Shown here: in pieces, positions 31,025 to 40,502 of the stretch
Layout: each line of letters begins with the position of its first letter
Numbering within the stretch: position 1 is the first letter of the stretch
Assembly: GCA_016194635.1 (NCBI GenBank)
Contig: JACQBC010000027.1
Coordinates: 47,017 to 111,016, forward strand
Source of the DNA: Gammaproteobacteria bacterium
Lineage (GTDB): Bacteria; Pseudomonadota; Gammaproteobacteria; UBA6429; Thiohalophilaceae
Length of the DNA stretch: 64,000 nucleotides
Direction: 5' to 3'
Made by a program: the position numbers and the translations under genes
The notes under the pieces: generated by a model
The model's input: only the letters and a program-made list of their open reading frames with translations
Told to the model about the DNA's origin: nothing
Database searches by the model: none

Positions 31025-32326
31025 CTACGGGTTTGCAACCCGGTCGAATACGCGCATTTCACGCTCGGCTTCCATCACCAAGGCAAAACTCAGCTTACGG
31101 TAGGCACGGATCACCATTAAAACCCCGGCACGTTCATCGGGCAGGGTGATCTTGCCACTAAAAAACGCGCCATGGGGATCGCGCACCTGGATCCCTGACT
31201 GGTACACTTCTAAAATATGGCCGGCCTCCAGGCCCTGTTCCTCGCCGCGGTTGATCACCACCATATTATATTGACCGATCCGGCTCACCCCTTGGTATAC
31301 CGAAATGATTTGTCCGCTGATTTTCTGGCGCGGCAGGCGCGGAAAAAAATTCACATCCAACTCGGTTTTTTCGATGGGCACCAGGTAGTCCCCGTCGATC
31401 ACTTCTTGACGCCCCTTGTTGATCACCAGCGTGGAGGGAGAACCAATCTTGACCAAGGTTGCCTCGGAAAGATAAACCCCTTCTTGTCCCAGGAACTCAC
31501 CGGTTTCCGGATCTTCGTAACGCTGGCCGGCGCGGACCACGGCAAATGATCCTACGGTGGTGTGTTCCAGCCCGGTGGCGTAGACCCGCGCGCCGTTCGA
31601 TGTCGCCAGGTGCTCTTCCATGCTGGAGACAATGTAGGGGGCTTGATCCAAAGTATCTTCGCCGAGCAAATAAGGGCGGCTTAAAAACGCGGCAATCGCG
31701 TCCTTGGGCAAACTATTAATGGCTTTGCTTAATTTTTCAACCCGTGCGTGCGGTGTGAGCTTGACCAGGGGCAGTTCAGATCGGCCTGCTGCCGGTGGAG
31801 GGACGGATTTCCCCTTGGGTAATTCCGTGCCTTCCAGCACTAATACCGGTTTACCGTCAACGTAGTGCAGGGCAATCACATCGCCCGGATATATTAGGTG
31901 TGGATTGCGGATCTTGGGATTAACCTGCCAGACCTCGGGCCATAACCAGGGATCTTTGAGAAAATGGGCCGCGATTCCCCAGAGGGTATCGCCTTTTTTG
32001 ACCACATAGCGGTTGGCCACCCCGTCCCGAACTTGCACCGCGCTTTCCGGCGGTTTTGCGCTATTGTCGGGAGTCGTTGACGTAGGAAGGGGGCTAGGAG
32101 TCTCCGCCGCGGGGGTGGAGGCGGGGGTAGGTGCTGCCAACTCAGGTTCGGGGAATACCGTGCTGGGCTCATTGCTTGCCGGTGTTGCCGCCGCCGCGGT
32201 CGGGGTAGTCACCGGGCTGTCTGTCGGCGCATCGGCGGCCGTGGCTATCCCCGGCCCAGATGCCACGCTCAGTACCACAGCCATGATGAATACAAGCTGC
32301 CAATGGAATACGATTTTCGCTATCAT
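31025..32326 (-). CDS. LysM domain envelope protein
   Basis: Exported protein of 433 residues with an N-terminal signal peptide (LVFIMAVVLSVASGPGIATAADA). A Pro/Thr/Ala-rich low-complexity stretch (about 32-95) precedes one LysM domain (about 105-155; RYVVKKGDTLWGIAAHFLKDPWLWPEVWQ and YPGDVIAL). The remaining 280 residues are a beta-rich domain seen in this family upstream of dprA. LysM binds peptidoglycan, so the protein is probably periplasmic. The Pseudomonas counterpart lies in the same place between dprA and def. It is divergent from def. Confidence 0.9.
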   Translation of the reverse strand: MIAKIVFHWQLVFIMAVVLSVASGPGIATAADAPTDSPVTTPTAAAATPASNEPSTVFPEPELAAPTPASTPAAETPSPLPTSTTPDNSAKPPESAVQVRDGVANRYVVKKGDTLWGIAAHFLKDPWLWPEVWQVNPKIRNPHLIYPGDVIALHYVDGKPVLVLEGTELPKGKSVPPPAAGRSELPLVKLTPHARVEKLSKAINSLPKDAIAAFLSRPYLLGEDTLDQAPYIVSSMEEHLATSNGARVYATGLEHTTVGSFAVVRAGQRYEDPETGEFLGQEGVYLSEATLVKIGSPSTLVINKGRQEVIDGDYLVPIEKTELDVNFFPRLPRQKISGQIISVYQGVSRIGQYNMVVINRGEEQGLEAGHILEVYQSGIQVRDPHGAFFSGKITLPDERAGVLMVIRAYRKLSFALVMEAEREMRVFDRVANP

Positions 32327-32438
32327 GTGTCGACCTTCACCAGGAAAAGATATTGAATTACAACGTCCCTATATCGTGTAGTATCATAATGTTAGCAGCT
32401 TTTTCTATTCTTGTACTATAAATGTCGAAGCAAGCCCT

Positions 32439-32945
32439 ATGGCGGTATTAACTATATTGCATTATCCCGATGAGCGACTGCGAACCCGCGCGCAACCCGT
32501 GGTCGCAGTGGACGCCCGCATCCGCCAATTGGTGGACGATATGTTCGAGACCATGTACGCCGCCCCGGGCATAGGTCTGGCGGCAACCCAGGTGGACGTG
32601 CACCAACAGGTGATCGTGATGGACGTTTCTGAACAACGAAATCAACCACTTACTTTTATTAACCCGGAAATCGTCCACCACGATGGGGAGCAGGAATACG
32701 AAGAAGGCTGCCTCTCCGTGCCGGGTTTTTATGAGCCCGTTGCCCGGGCCGCGCAGATCCGGGTGCGGGCATTGGATCGCGAAGGAACCCCCTTTGAGCT
32801 GGACGGCGCGGAGCTTCTCGCCGTGTGTATCCAGCACGAAATGGATCACCTGGAAGGCAAATTGTTCGTGGATTATATCTCGCAACTCAAACGCACGCGG
32901 ATCCGCAAAAAACTCGAGAAACAGCAAAAACACATCGCATTGTAA
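32439..32945 (+). CDS. def: Peptide deformylase
   Basis: Metalloenzyme of 168 residues removing the formyl group from nascent polypeptides. All three motifs are present: GIGLAATQ (44-51), EGCLSVPG with metal-ligand Cys91, and QHEMDHL with His133, catalytic Glu134 and His137. It starts the plus-strand run def-fmt-rsmB; only a weak Shine-Dalgarno is seen. The 112-bp gap to the divergent LysM gene must hold both promoters. Confidence 0.97.
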   Translation: MAVLTILHYPDERLRTRAQPVVAVDARIRQLVDDMFETMYAAPGIGLAATQVDVHQQVIVMDVSEQRNQPLTFINPEIVHHDGEQEYEEGCLSVPGFYEPVARAAQIRVRALDREGTPFELDGAELLAVCIQHEMDHLEGKLFVDYISQLKRTRIRKKLEKQQKHIAL

Positions 32946-33002
32946 CCGGCTGTTGATCCCCCCAACCCTTCCGTGCACAGGGCAACCACGCGGCAACCCC
33001 CC

Positions 33003-33959
33003 ATGAATCACACCCCCGCTCCCCTGAAAATTATCTTTGCCGGCACGCCCGAATTCGCCGCAGTGGCGCTGCAAGCCTTGATCGATACTGCCCAACCGAT
33101 CGTGGCGGTATACACCCAACCCGATCGGCCGGCCGGGCGTGGCCGTCAACTCACCCCCAGCCCGGTAAAACAATTAGCCCAGCAACACCGGATTGCCGTG
33201 GAACAACCCCCCACGCTTACCTCCGCCACGGCCCACACCCAACTGGCCGGTTACCACGCCGATGTCCTGATCGTCGCGGCCTACGGGTTGATCTTACCCC
33301 GCGCGGTATTGGCGCTACCAAAATACGGCTGCCTCAATATCCACGCCTCCTTGCTGCCCCGCTGGCGTGGTGCGGCGCCAATTCAACGCGCGATCCTCGC
33401 CGGAGATGACGTTACAGGTATTACGATCATGCAGATGGACGAAGGTTTGGATACCGGTGCGATGCTCCTGAAGCGGGAATTACCCATTGGCCAGCACGAA
33501 ACTGCCGGAGAATTGCACGATCGCCTAGCCCGTTTGGGAGCACAGTGTTTACTCGAAACCTTAACCCAACTGCAGCATAGCCAATGGGTTCCACAACCCC
33601 AGGATCAGCAACAGGTCTGTTATGCCAAAAAACTTGCCAAGACTGAAGCCACGATTGACTGGACACAATCCGCGCTACAAATCGACCGCGCCGTGCGGGC
33701 CTTTAATCCCTGGCCGGTGGCGCAAACCCGGCTTTCAGATCAGGTCTTACGTATCTGGCAAGCCACCGTGCAAGCAACTACAGCCACGGCAACGCCGGGG
33801 ACCATCGTCCACAGTGACAAACACGGCATCGACGTAGCCTGTGGGTCAGGCATACTACGTTTACTGCGTTGTCAATTGCCCGGCGCCAAACCCCTGGCGG
33901 TGCCCGAACTATTGAACGGCCATGGCGCCTTGTTCGCCGCCGGACAGCGCTTGCAATGA
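33003..33959 (+). CDS. fmt: Methionyl-tRNA formyltransferase
   Basis: Formylates initiator Met-tRNA with 10-formyl-tetrahydrofolate; 318 residues. Start at ATG 33003 gives MNHTPAPLKIIFAGTPEFAAVAL, the family N-terminus. Seen: YTQPDRPAGRGRQLTPSPVK, the hydrolase-fold active site LNIHASLLPRWRGAAPIQRAI, and DEGLDTGAML. A C-terminal OB domain begins around residue 205. It pairs functionally with def just upstream, and its TGA overlaps the rsmB ATG. Confidence 0.97.
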   Translation: MNHTPAPLKIIFAGTPEFAAVALQALIDTAQPIVAVYTQPDRPAGRGRQLTPSPVKQLAQQHRIAVEQPPTLTSATAHTQLAGYHADVLIVAAYGLILPRAVLALPKYGCLNIHASLLPRWRGAAPIQRAILAGDDVTGITIMQMDEGLDTGAMLLKRELPIGQHETAGELHDRLARLGAQCLLETLTQLQHSQWVPQPQDQQQVCYAKKLAKTEATIDWTQSALQIDRAVRAFNPWPVAQTRLSDQVLRIWQATVQATTATATPGTIVHSDKHGIDVACGSGILRLLRCQLPGAKPLAVPELLNGHGALFAAGQRLQ

Positions 33960-35254
33960 ATCCGCGCGTTATCAGTAGCCAGGTGCTGGACGCGGTGTTA
34001 CACCACGGCATTGCGCTGAATGACAGCTTGACAACCCATCTCGCCGCGCAACCCGCCCGCGAACACGCTTTTATCCAAGCCCTGTGTTATGGCGTATTGC
34101 GCGACTGGCCGCGTCCGCAAGTGATCTTGGATCAGTTATTAGAAAAACCGTTGCGCCGCGATGCCGGGCTGTTAGAGTGTTTATTGCTCGGCGGTATTTA
34201 CGAACTGCGCCAGATGGACACCGCGGCCTATGCCGCGGTATCCCAAACCGTCGAGGCCAGCAGTGCCTTACAGTTTCGCTGGGCACGCGGTTTAGTCAAT
34301 GCCGTATTACGCAACCTGCAACGCCAAGGGCCACAACTCGAATCGCACTTGAATCAATCCAGCGAGGCCCGCTACGCCCATCCAAGTTGGCTACTTGAAC
34401 CACTGCAGCGTGATTGGCCCGCACATTGGCACGCTATCGTGGCCGCCAATAATACCCAGGCGCCAATGGTGTTACGCGTGAATCAACTCCAGCAATCACG
34501 CGCGGCCTATCTCACCAAACTTGTCCAACAACAGCGCCCGGCACAGGTTACACCCCACAGCGCCACTGGTATCCGCTTGCTACACGCCTGTGACGTCAAT
34601 GAACTGCCTGGTTTTAATCAGGGCGAGGTCAGTGTTCAGGACACGGCCGCGCAATTGGTCGCGCCGTTGCTACACCCCCAACCCGGCGAGCGCATTCTGG
34701 ATGCCTGTGCCGCACCGGGGGGTAAAACCCTACACCTGTTAGAACTGCAGCCGCGGTTGCACCAGCTGGTCGCGCTCGATAACGACGCCGCACGGCTGCA
34801 ACGCGTCGAGGCCAACCTGCGCCGCGCCGGACTGTCCGCAACCCTGGTGCAGGGGGACGCGGCCGATCCCACTCTATGGTGGGATCGGCGTCCGTTTGAT
34901 CGGATCTTGATCGACGCCCCTTGCAGCGCCACGGGGGTCATCCGGCGCCATCCCGATATAAAAGTCTTGCGCCGCGCCAGTGACCTCGCGAAGTTAGCCG
35001 AGCAGCAGCAACAAATCTTGCAAGCGCTCTGGCCCTTACTCAGCCCCGGCGGTATGCTTGTTTACAGCACCTGTTCGGTTCTGACGCAGGAAAACGACGC
35101 GCCGCTGGAGAAGTTCCTGGCCACACACGCGGATGCGACGTTGGATCCGATTCGTGCTGAGTGGGGTCACCCCACCCGCGTGGGTCGTCAGTTGCTGCCC
35201 GGTGAAGACGATATGGATGGCTTTTATTATGCGCGTTTACAAAAATTGGCCTAA
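33956..35254 (+). CDS. rsmB: 16S rRNA m5C967 methyltransferase RsmB
   Basis: SAM-dependent rRNA methyltransferase (Sun/RsmB) of 432 residues. The ATG at 33956 overlaps the fmt stop (ATGA). An N-terminal NusB-like helical domain (1-140) precedes a Rossmann methyltransferase with LDACAAPGGKTLHLLEL (SAM site), the motif IV Cys in IDAPCSATGVIRRHPDIK, and the motif VI catalytic Cys in LVYSTCSVLTQEND. It ends DGFYYARLQKLA, as in other family members. Confidence 0.96.
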   Translation: MNPRVISSQVLDAVLHHGIALNDSLTTHLAAQPAREHAFIQALCYGVLRDWPRPQVILDQLLEKPLRRDAGLLECLLLGGIYELRQMDTAAYAAVSQTVEASSALQFRWARGLVNAVLRNLQRQGPQLESHLNQSSEARYAHPSWLLEPLQRDWPAHWHAIVAANNTQAPMVLRVNQLQQSRAAYLTKLVQQQRPAQVTPHSATGIRLLHACDVNELPGFNQGEVSVQDTAAQLVAPLLHPQPGERILDACAAPGGKTLHLLELQPRLHQLVALDNDAARLQRVEANLRRAGLSATLVQGDAADPTLWWDRRPFDRILIDAPCSATGVIRRHPDIKVLRRASDLAKLAEQQQQILQALWPLLSPGGMLVYSTCSVLTQENDAPLEKFLATHADATLDPIRAEWGHPTRVGRQLLPGEDDMDGFYYARLQKLA

Positions 35255-35804
35255 GTCGCCCTGGCGACTGACCTGGGTAGTGTTGTTGTTGCTGTCCTGC
35301 CCAGCCACCTGGGCCAATGGTTTTACCATCCGATCGGTCGACACTCGCCTGGCCGACAAGGTGTATCAACTCAATGCCGAGATCAATTACCAGCTATCGG
35401 GACGGGTCATCGAGGCTCTACAAAATGGCGTGCCCATTGTGATCATGCTGGATATTAAAGTCGAAAAACACCGTTCGTGGTGGCTCAATAAAACCGTCGC
35501 CGAACTCAAACAAGGCTATATGTTGCTGTACCACGCCTTAAGCGCGAAATACATCCTTAATAATCTTAACAGCGGCGTGCAACAAGATTTCAGTCACATC
35601 GAGGATGCGATTGATAACCTGGAACATGTCGACAACCTGCCCATCATTGATGCTAAGCTGGTCGACGCCAAGGCGCATTATGCGGTAAAAATACGTACTT
35701 ATTTGGATCTGGATTCCTTACCCGCACCGGTACGTCCGCTGGCGTATTTATCCCCCAACTGGCGCCTGGAAAGCGACTGGTACCAATGGCCACTGCAAAA
35801 TTAA
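35229..35804 (+). CDS. DUF4390 exported protein
   Basis: Exported protein of 191 residues with a signal peptide (PWRLTWVVLLLLSCPATWANG). The start at ATG 35229 lies inside the end of rsmB (26-bp overlap); the open frame extends further upstream but only there does a sensible signal peptide begin. The body has the DUF4390 pattern FTIRSVDTRLADKVYQLNAEI, NGVPIVIMLDIKVE and VRPLAYLSPNWRLESDWYQWPL. It regularly precedes an NtrY-like kinase in gammaproteobacteria, so it may modulate that sensor; this is inference. Its stop overlaps the kinase start by 19 bp. Confidence 0.87.
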   Translation: MRVYKNWPKSPWRLTWVVLLLLSCPATWANGFTIRSVDTRLADKVYQLNAEINYQLSGRVIEALQNGVPIVIMLDIKVEKHRSWWLNKTVAELKQGYMLLYHALSAKYILNNLNSGVQQDFSHIEDAIDNLEHVDNLPIIDAKLVDAKAHYAVKIRTYLDLDSLPAPVRPLAYLSPNWRLESDWYQWPLQN

Positions 35805-38014
35805 AAAAGTTTCAGGGCGGCCCCCTGCCGATCATCACCTTGCTGGTGCTGTTGCTGGCGTCGTTGGGGATCATGGGCGACGCGATGCACAGCTCCACCC
35901 AGTTCGGGCAGCTCTACACGGCATTACTGATTATCAATATTGTCGCCATCGTGATCCTGATTGGATTGATTGTCCGCAACCTCTACGAGTTGCAACGTCA
36001 ATGGCGCCAGCAAGTCACCGGCTCGCGCCTGACCGCGCGATTAATAGTATTACTCGCGGCCTTATCGGTCACGCCGGTATCGGTGGTGTACTATTTTTCG
36101 CTGGATTTTCTAAAACGCGGGATCGACAGTTGGTTCGATGTGCAGGTGGAACGCGCCTTAAAAGACGCCTTGGAATTGAGCCAATCCTCCTTATCGGTAC
36201 GAATGCGTGAGTTACTCAAACAAACCAAGGCCCAGAGTTATGAATTATCCATGGCCAACAATGAAATGGCGGCCCTGTTGTTACACGATTTGCGGATTCG
36301 CTTGGACGCCAGCGAACTGACCTTGTTTGGACAAAATGGCCAGATCCTCGCGGTCAGCACCGACGAAGCCAGCCGCTTATTACCCACGCGCTTGGAAGAA
36401 TCGGTTTATACCCGCCTACGCCAAGAGCAGGAATACACCGAGCTGGCGCCGATCGCCGACAGTGGATTCTTCATCCGCATTGTTATTTTAATTCCCAGCA
36501 GCGACCCGGTCGGGGAGTCGCGGATTTTACACGGCATGTTCCCGGTGACAAAGCGGATTAATACCCTGGCAAAAAGCGTGGAAGAAGCCTATTCCCGCTA
36601 CCGTGAACTCGGCTATCTGCGCATCCCCTTGAAGACAACTTTTATCTTGACCCTGTCATTAATCTTATTATTAGCCTTGTTGATCTCGATCTGGATGGCG
36701 TTTTATTTCGCCCGCCGCCTGGTACAACCGATCGCCGACCTGGTCGATGGCACCCGCGCGGTGGCCGACGGCAATTACACCACGCAATTACCCCTGCCGG
36801 GTAAGGACGAATTGGGAATATTGGTACGATCCTTTAACGACATGACCCAAAAGATCGCCCTGGTCACCGACGAGGCCAAACGCGGTCAACTGCAACTGGC
36901 CGAACAACACGCCTACCTGGACGTGGTGTTGACCCATTTGTCTTCCGGAGTAATCACCTTACATCAGGACCGCCGACTTTACACCGGTAACGCCGCCGCC
37001 AGTCAAATCCTGGGGCTAAGCCTGCAACCTTATGTCGGCCATTCGTTGGATAAATTGATCCACGAACACCCCCAGAGCTTGTTATTCGTTGATACAATTT
37101 ACGCCCACTTGGACAATCACGAAGCCGAATGGCGCGAAGAATTAACCTTATTTAATCCCGGCGGACGCCAGGTGTTATTATGCCGCGGCAGTGTCTTACC
37201 CGGCACGGGTGAAAAACTGGGTGGCTTTGTGATTGTGTTTGACGATATCACCAATTTAATTCAGGCGCAGCGCAATGCGGCCTGGGGTGAGGTCGCGCGC
37301 CGTCTGGCGCACGAAATTAAAAATCCCCTAACGCCGATCCAACTGTCCGCCGAACGTCTGCGGCATAAATATTTAAATAAAATGGACGCGGTGGATCGCG
37401 AGGTATTGGACCGCGCCACCCACACCATTGTGCAGCAAGTGGAAACCTTAAAAGAGATGATCAAGGCGTTTTCCGATTATGCGCGGATGCCGCATCTGCA
37501 ACTCCAACCACTCAATATCAACACCCTGATCCGAGAAGTATTAGAGCTTTACCGTCATGACCCCCAGCATTGCCAAATTCAATTACACCTCGACCCCAGC
37601 ACACCGTTGATCGAGGCGGACGATGGCCGTCTGCGCCAATTGATCCACAACCTGGTAAAAAACGCCTTGGAAGCGATGGTGGCACAACCCCAGGCGCAAT
37701 TATCCATATCGACGTTATGCCTGGAAAAAGAGGCCTGCCGGTTTATCGAATTGCGGGTACGGGACAACGGTCCTGGTATTCCCGATGATTTAGTCGGACA
37801 AATCTTTGAACCCTACATCACCACCAAACCCAAGGGCACAGGTTTGGGTTTGGCGATTGTCAAAAAAATCGTTGAAGAACACGGCGGGATGATTTGGGCG
37901 GAAAACACCGAGGGTGGTGGCGCCTGCATGATCATTCGTTTGCCGGTCAATAAACAACACGCCGGATCATCACACGAACCGCTGTCCACGGGAAAATCCA
38001 ATGCAGCCGCATAA
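35786..38014 (+). CDS. NtrY-like sensor histidine kinase
   Basis: Membrane kinase of 742 residues. Two N-terminal transmembrane helices (about 14-35 and 45-65) and a third near 85-105 flank a periplasmic or linker region. A further transmembrane helix (about 290-310) is followed by a HAMP domain (RRLVQPIADLVDGTRAVADGNY). A PAS domain follows (about 375-490), then HisKA with ARRLAHEIKNPLTPIQLSAERLR, and HATPase with LVKNALEAM, DNGPGIPDD and KGTGLGLAIV. It is NtrY-type by order and length. The partner is the overlapping NtrX-like gene. The signal is unknown. Confidence 0.93.
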   Translation: MATAKLKKFQGGPLPIITLLVLLLASLGIMGDAMHSSTQFGQLYTALLIINIVAIVILIGLIVRNLYELQRQWRQQVTGSRLTARLIVLLAALSVTPVSVVYYFSLDFLKRGIDSWFDVQVERALKDALELSQSSLSVRMRELLKQTKAQSYELSMANNEMAALLLHDLRIRLDASELTLFGQNGQILAVSTDEASRLLPTRLEESVYTRLRQEQEYTELAPIADSGFFIRIVILIPSSDPVGESRILHGMFPVTKRINTLAKSVEEAYSRYRELGYLRIPLKTTFILTLSLILLLALLISIWMAFYFARRLVQPIADLVDGTRAVADGNYTTQLPLPGKDELGILVRSFNDMTQKIALVTDEAKRGQLQLAEQHAYLDVVLTHLSSGVITLHQDRRLYTGNAAASQILGLSLQPYVGHSLDKLIHEHPQSLLFVDTIYAHLDNHEAEWREELTLFNPGGRQVLLCRGSVLPGTGEKLGGFVIVFDDITNLIQAQRNAAWGEVARRLAHEIKNPLTPIQLSAERLRHKYLNKMDAVDREVLDRATHTIVQQVETLKEMIKAFSDYARMPHLQLQPLNINTLIREVLELYRHDPQHCQIQLHLDPSTPLIEADDGRLRQLIHNLVKNALEAMVAQPQAQLSISTLCLEKEACRFIELRVRDNGPGIPDDLVGQIFEPYITTKPKGTGLGLAIVKKIVEEHGGMIWAENTEGGGACMIIRLPVNKQHAGSSHEPLSTGKSNAAA

Positions 38015-39431
38015 ACATGACACGCTTTTAAATTCCGAGCAACCCTCCTCCGTCACGCCGCCGCATATATTGGTAGTGGACGACGAGCCGGAAATACGCC
38101 GACTTCTCAAAGAAATTTTGGAAGACGAAGGCTACGTGGTTAATGTTGCCGAACACGCGCAGGCCGCGCGCGAGGCCCACCGTCAACGTCGGCCTGATCT
38201 GGTGTTGCTGGATATCTGGATGCCGGATATCGACGGTATCACGTTATTAAAAGAATGGTCGGACAGCGATCGTGGCCTGCCCATGCCGGTGATCATGATG
38301 TCTGGCCACGGCACGGTGGAAACCGCCGTCGAGGCAACCCGTTTAGGCGCCTATGATTTTATCGAAAAACCCCTGTCACTGGCCAAATTATTGTTGACGG
38401 TGGAACACGCGATTAAAAACGAGCAGTTGCGCCGCGAGAACCTACAGCTACGTCGCCTAAGTCATTTGCCCAACGAGCCGATTGGTAGAAGCCCCGTCAT
38501 GCAACGCCTGCGCGAACAGATCCGGCGCATCGCGCAGCACGATACCTGGGTGTGGTTAAGCGGCGAATCAGGCAGCGGTTTGAATATATGTGCGCATTAT
38601 CTACATCAATGCAGCCCACAACGGCAGCGTCCGTTCGTCGAGATCAATGTCGCATCGCTGCGCAGCGATACCGTGTTACAAGATCTATTCGGCATCGAGG
38701 CTCCCGATAAAGTACACTATGGTTTATTGGAACAGGCCAACGGTGGCACGCTATTTTTAAGCGACATCGGTGATATGGATATGACCACCCAGGCGAAACT
38801 GAATTCGGCGCTGGAAACCCGCCGTTTTCAACGGATCGGCGGCGATACCCAGGTCCCGCTGCAAGTGCGGGTAATCGCCGCCACCCACTATAATCTAGAG
38901 CAAGCCATTAGCGCCGGGCGGTTTCGCAGCGATCTGTATTATCAATTAAACATCGTGCCGATCCAAGTCCCACCGCTGCGCGATCACCGCGAAGACGTGC
39001 CCGAATTATTGCAATATTACATCAGTGTGTTCGTCGATCAGGGTGAATTACCCTATCGCAGGTTCTCACTGGCCGCGCAGAATCGATTGCGCAATCATAG
39101 CTGGCCGGGAAATATCCGCGAATTGAGCAATCTGGTACAACGGTTGTTGATCGTCGGCAGCGGACCGGAAATTAGCTTGGAAGAGGTGGAACAGGCGTTG
39201 GGTCAGCGCAGTGAAGTCCCTTTTATAACACCCGGTATGTTGCCGGGGTTTGAACTACCGCTGCGCGAGGCGCGTGAGCAGTACGAACGCGCTTATTTAG
39301 AACACCAGTTACGGCTCCACGGTGGCAAGGTCGGCAAGATCGCCACGATTGTTGGCTTGGAACGTACCCATTTATATCGCAAATTACGCGCCTTAGGTCT
39401 AGACCCTAAGAATATTGATGACGATGAATAA
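38001..39431 (+). CDS. NtrX-like response regulator with degenerate AAA+ domain
   Basis: Response regulator of 476 residues overlapping the kinase gene by 14 bp. The receiver domain (about 22-140) is intact, with DDEPEIRR, phospho-acceptor Asp in LVLLDIWMPD, and the Lys in YDFIEKP. The central AAA+ domain is degenerate. The Walker A reads GESGSGLN, with the catalytic Lys replaced by Leu. The GAFTGA loop that contacts sigma54 is missing (LFGIEAPDKVHYGLLEQ). Walker B reads TLFLSDIGD instead of LFLDEI. The C-terminal Fis-type helix-turn-helix (GKVGKIATIVGLERTHLYRKLRAL) is intact. It therefore probably regulates by DNA binding without sigma54 ATPase activity. Some NtrX and NtrC proteins of alphaproteobacteria are known to lack GAFTGA. 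Confidence 0.9.
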   Translation: MQPHKHDTLLNSEQPSSVTPPHILVVDDEPEIRRLLKEILEDEGYVVNVAEHAQAAREAHRQRRPDLVLLDIWMPDIDGITLLKEWSDSDRGLPMPVIMMSGHGTVETAVEATRLGAYDFIEKPLSLAKLLLTVEHAIKNEQLRRENLQLRRLSHLPNEPIGRSPVMQRLREQIRRIAQHDTWVWLSGESGSGLNICAHYLHQCSPQRQRPFVEINVASLRSDTVLQDLFGIEAPDKVHYGLLEQANGGTLFLSDIGDMDMTTQAKLNSALETRRFQRIGGDTQVPLQVRVIAATHYNLEQAISAGRFRSDLYYQLNIVPIQVPPLRDHREDVPELLQYYISVFVDQGELPYRRFSLAAQNRLRNHSWPGNIRELSNLVQRLLIVGSGPEISLEEVEQALGQRSEVPFITPGMLPGFELPLREAREQYERAYLEHQLRLHGGKVGKIATIVGLERTHLYRKLRALGLDPKNIDDDE

Positions 39432-39474
39432 TCCTATCGAACAATTTTCTAAACTAGCCTGGTGCAGGATAGAC

Positions 39475-39594
39475 GTTGGTTGTTGTCAGGTTGTTCCGTG
39501 CAGGTGACCGTCGGCGACAGGGATGTCGCCGTCGAGCGTACAGGGAAGTATTTACAGCGAGTCACCTGCACGGAACAACCTGACAACAACCAAC
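39475..39594. repeat. 120-bp palindromic element with nested hairpin
   Basis: Two perfect 34-bp inverted arms (39475-39508 and 39561-39594) enclose a 52-base centre. The centre contains a second perfect 7-bp hairpin (39512-39518 and 39525-39531). The arms carry a CAGGTTGTT-like core and the centre an ACAGGGA-type motif, like intergenic repeat elements I have seen in gammaproteobacterial genomes; I cannot name a family. It could be a non-autonomous mobile element (MITE-like) or a REP-type element, and its RNA would fold into a long hairpin after the ntrX-like gene. No clear target-site duplication is visible. Confidence 0.75.
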
Positions 39595-39673
39595 AGCAGC
39601 CAACATCACCACGAACGATAATCTTGATTTTGAATTTGACAGCGAGAACCGGAATTGACCTGAGGAGCGCACT

Positions 39674-40003
39674 ATGCCAATTATCGAGAACTTTGAAAAA
39701 TTGCTGGCGGCAGGCCAAGACAGTGCCTTGCTACGTTTTAGTCTAGGCCAGGCTTATCTTAATAAGAATCAGTATGACAAAGCGATTGAACACCTGCGTC
39801 GGGCCACGCAACACGACATAAATTATTCCGCCGCGTGGAAGTTGCTGGGTAAGGCGCTGGCGGCGGCGAATCAAATCACCGAAGCGCTGAAAACGTATCA
39901 ACAAGGGATAGAAATTGCTGAAGCCAAAGGAGATGTACAAGCGGCGAAAGAGATGAAGGTGTTTTTGAAGCGCCTACAAAAGACCCCGCCGGTTACGGGT
40001 TAA
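39674..40003 (+). CDS. Small TPR-repeat protein
   Basis: Protein of 109 residues with about three tetratricopeptide-like helix pairs. These show as LLRFSLGQAYLNKNQYDKAIEHLRRATQ, AAWKLLGKALAAANQITEALKTYQQGIEIA, and a final capping helix. The ATG has GAGGAG upstream. TPR proteins of this size mediate protein contacts; no partner is evident. It lies just after the palindromic element, and its 3' end overlaps by 11 bp the convergent first gene of the accessory island. Confidence 0.85.
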   Translation: MPIIENFEKLLAAGQDSALLRFSLGQAYLNKNQYDKAIEHLRRATQHDINYSAAWKLLGKALAAANQITEALKTYQQGIEIAEAKGDVQAAKEMKVFLKRLQKTPPVTG

Positions 40004-40502
40004 TTTCGAGTTCGTTATCGTTTGGGATAGCCAAACTTTTACAATCACCGACTGAGTCATAATCCGCTTTCGTGGCTGTAACCCAATATTGTTCTCCCAA
40101 AAATTTAAAGAAATAGCGCTTGTCAACATGTTTGGCATAGTGTGGCTGCACTATGGTTTTCAAAACACCTGATTGTTCCTGGAATATTCTTTGTAGATAA
40201 TAAATATACAAATCCTTGCTGCAAATCTTCAACTCTTTTGGCACACCATTCTCATGCTCCCAGTAAATTCGCCCAGGTGAAAGTGTAAAGCTGTAATGAT
40301 AGGAATGTGACGTACCGTATTTAATACCGCTGATCAGACCTTTATAAATCGTATCTGAGTTAATTTTCTTTACCCGTATGGCATATCCGTCCATACTTTC
40401 AGACACATACACTTGTTCAAACTCTTCTGTATGACAGCTACAACCTTCTGCGCCGATCGCGATCGCCAGATTTAATAGCGATGTTTTTATAATATTTTCC
40501 AA
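39993..40502 (-). CDS. Hypothetical protein, AT-rich, at island edge
   Basis: A frame of 169 codons with lower GC than the neighbouring housekeeping genes. The N-terminus has a short hydrophobic run ending in Cys (SLLNLAIAIGAEGCSCH), which could be a weak lipoprotein signal or simply a helix. The remainder is rich in Tyr, Ser and Lys with no family I recognise. Given its place next to Rhs fragments it may be an orphan immunity protein; that is context-based inference. It overlaps the TPR gene end by 11 bp, tail to tail. Confidence 0.6.
   Translation of the reverse strand: MENIIKTSLLNLAIAIGAEGCSCHTEEFEQVYVSESMDGYAIRVKKINSDTIYKGLISGIKYGTSHSYHYSFTLSPGRIYWEHENGVPKELKICSKDLYIYYLQRIFQEQSGVLKTIVQPHYAKHVDKRYFFKFLGEQYWVTATKADYDSVGDCKSLAIPNDNELEINP

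Noticed and set aside
32448..33173. Minus-strand frame of 241 codons opposite def/fmt
   Set aside because: def and fmt show all catalytic motifs on the plus strand; the antisense frame has His-rich composition typical of a shadow.
38001..39431. Ordinary sigma54-dependent activator
   Set aside because: Walker A, Walker B and GAFTGA are all altered or missing, so activation of sigma54 by ATP hydrolysis is unlikely.
39475..39594. CRISPR array or simple intrinsic terminator
   Set aside because: There are only two arms in inverted orientation, not several direct repeats with spacers. The palindrome is far longer than a terminator and lacks a T-tract.
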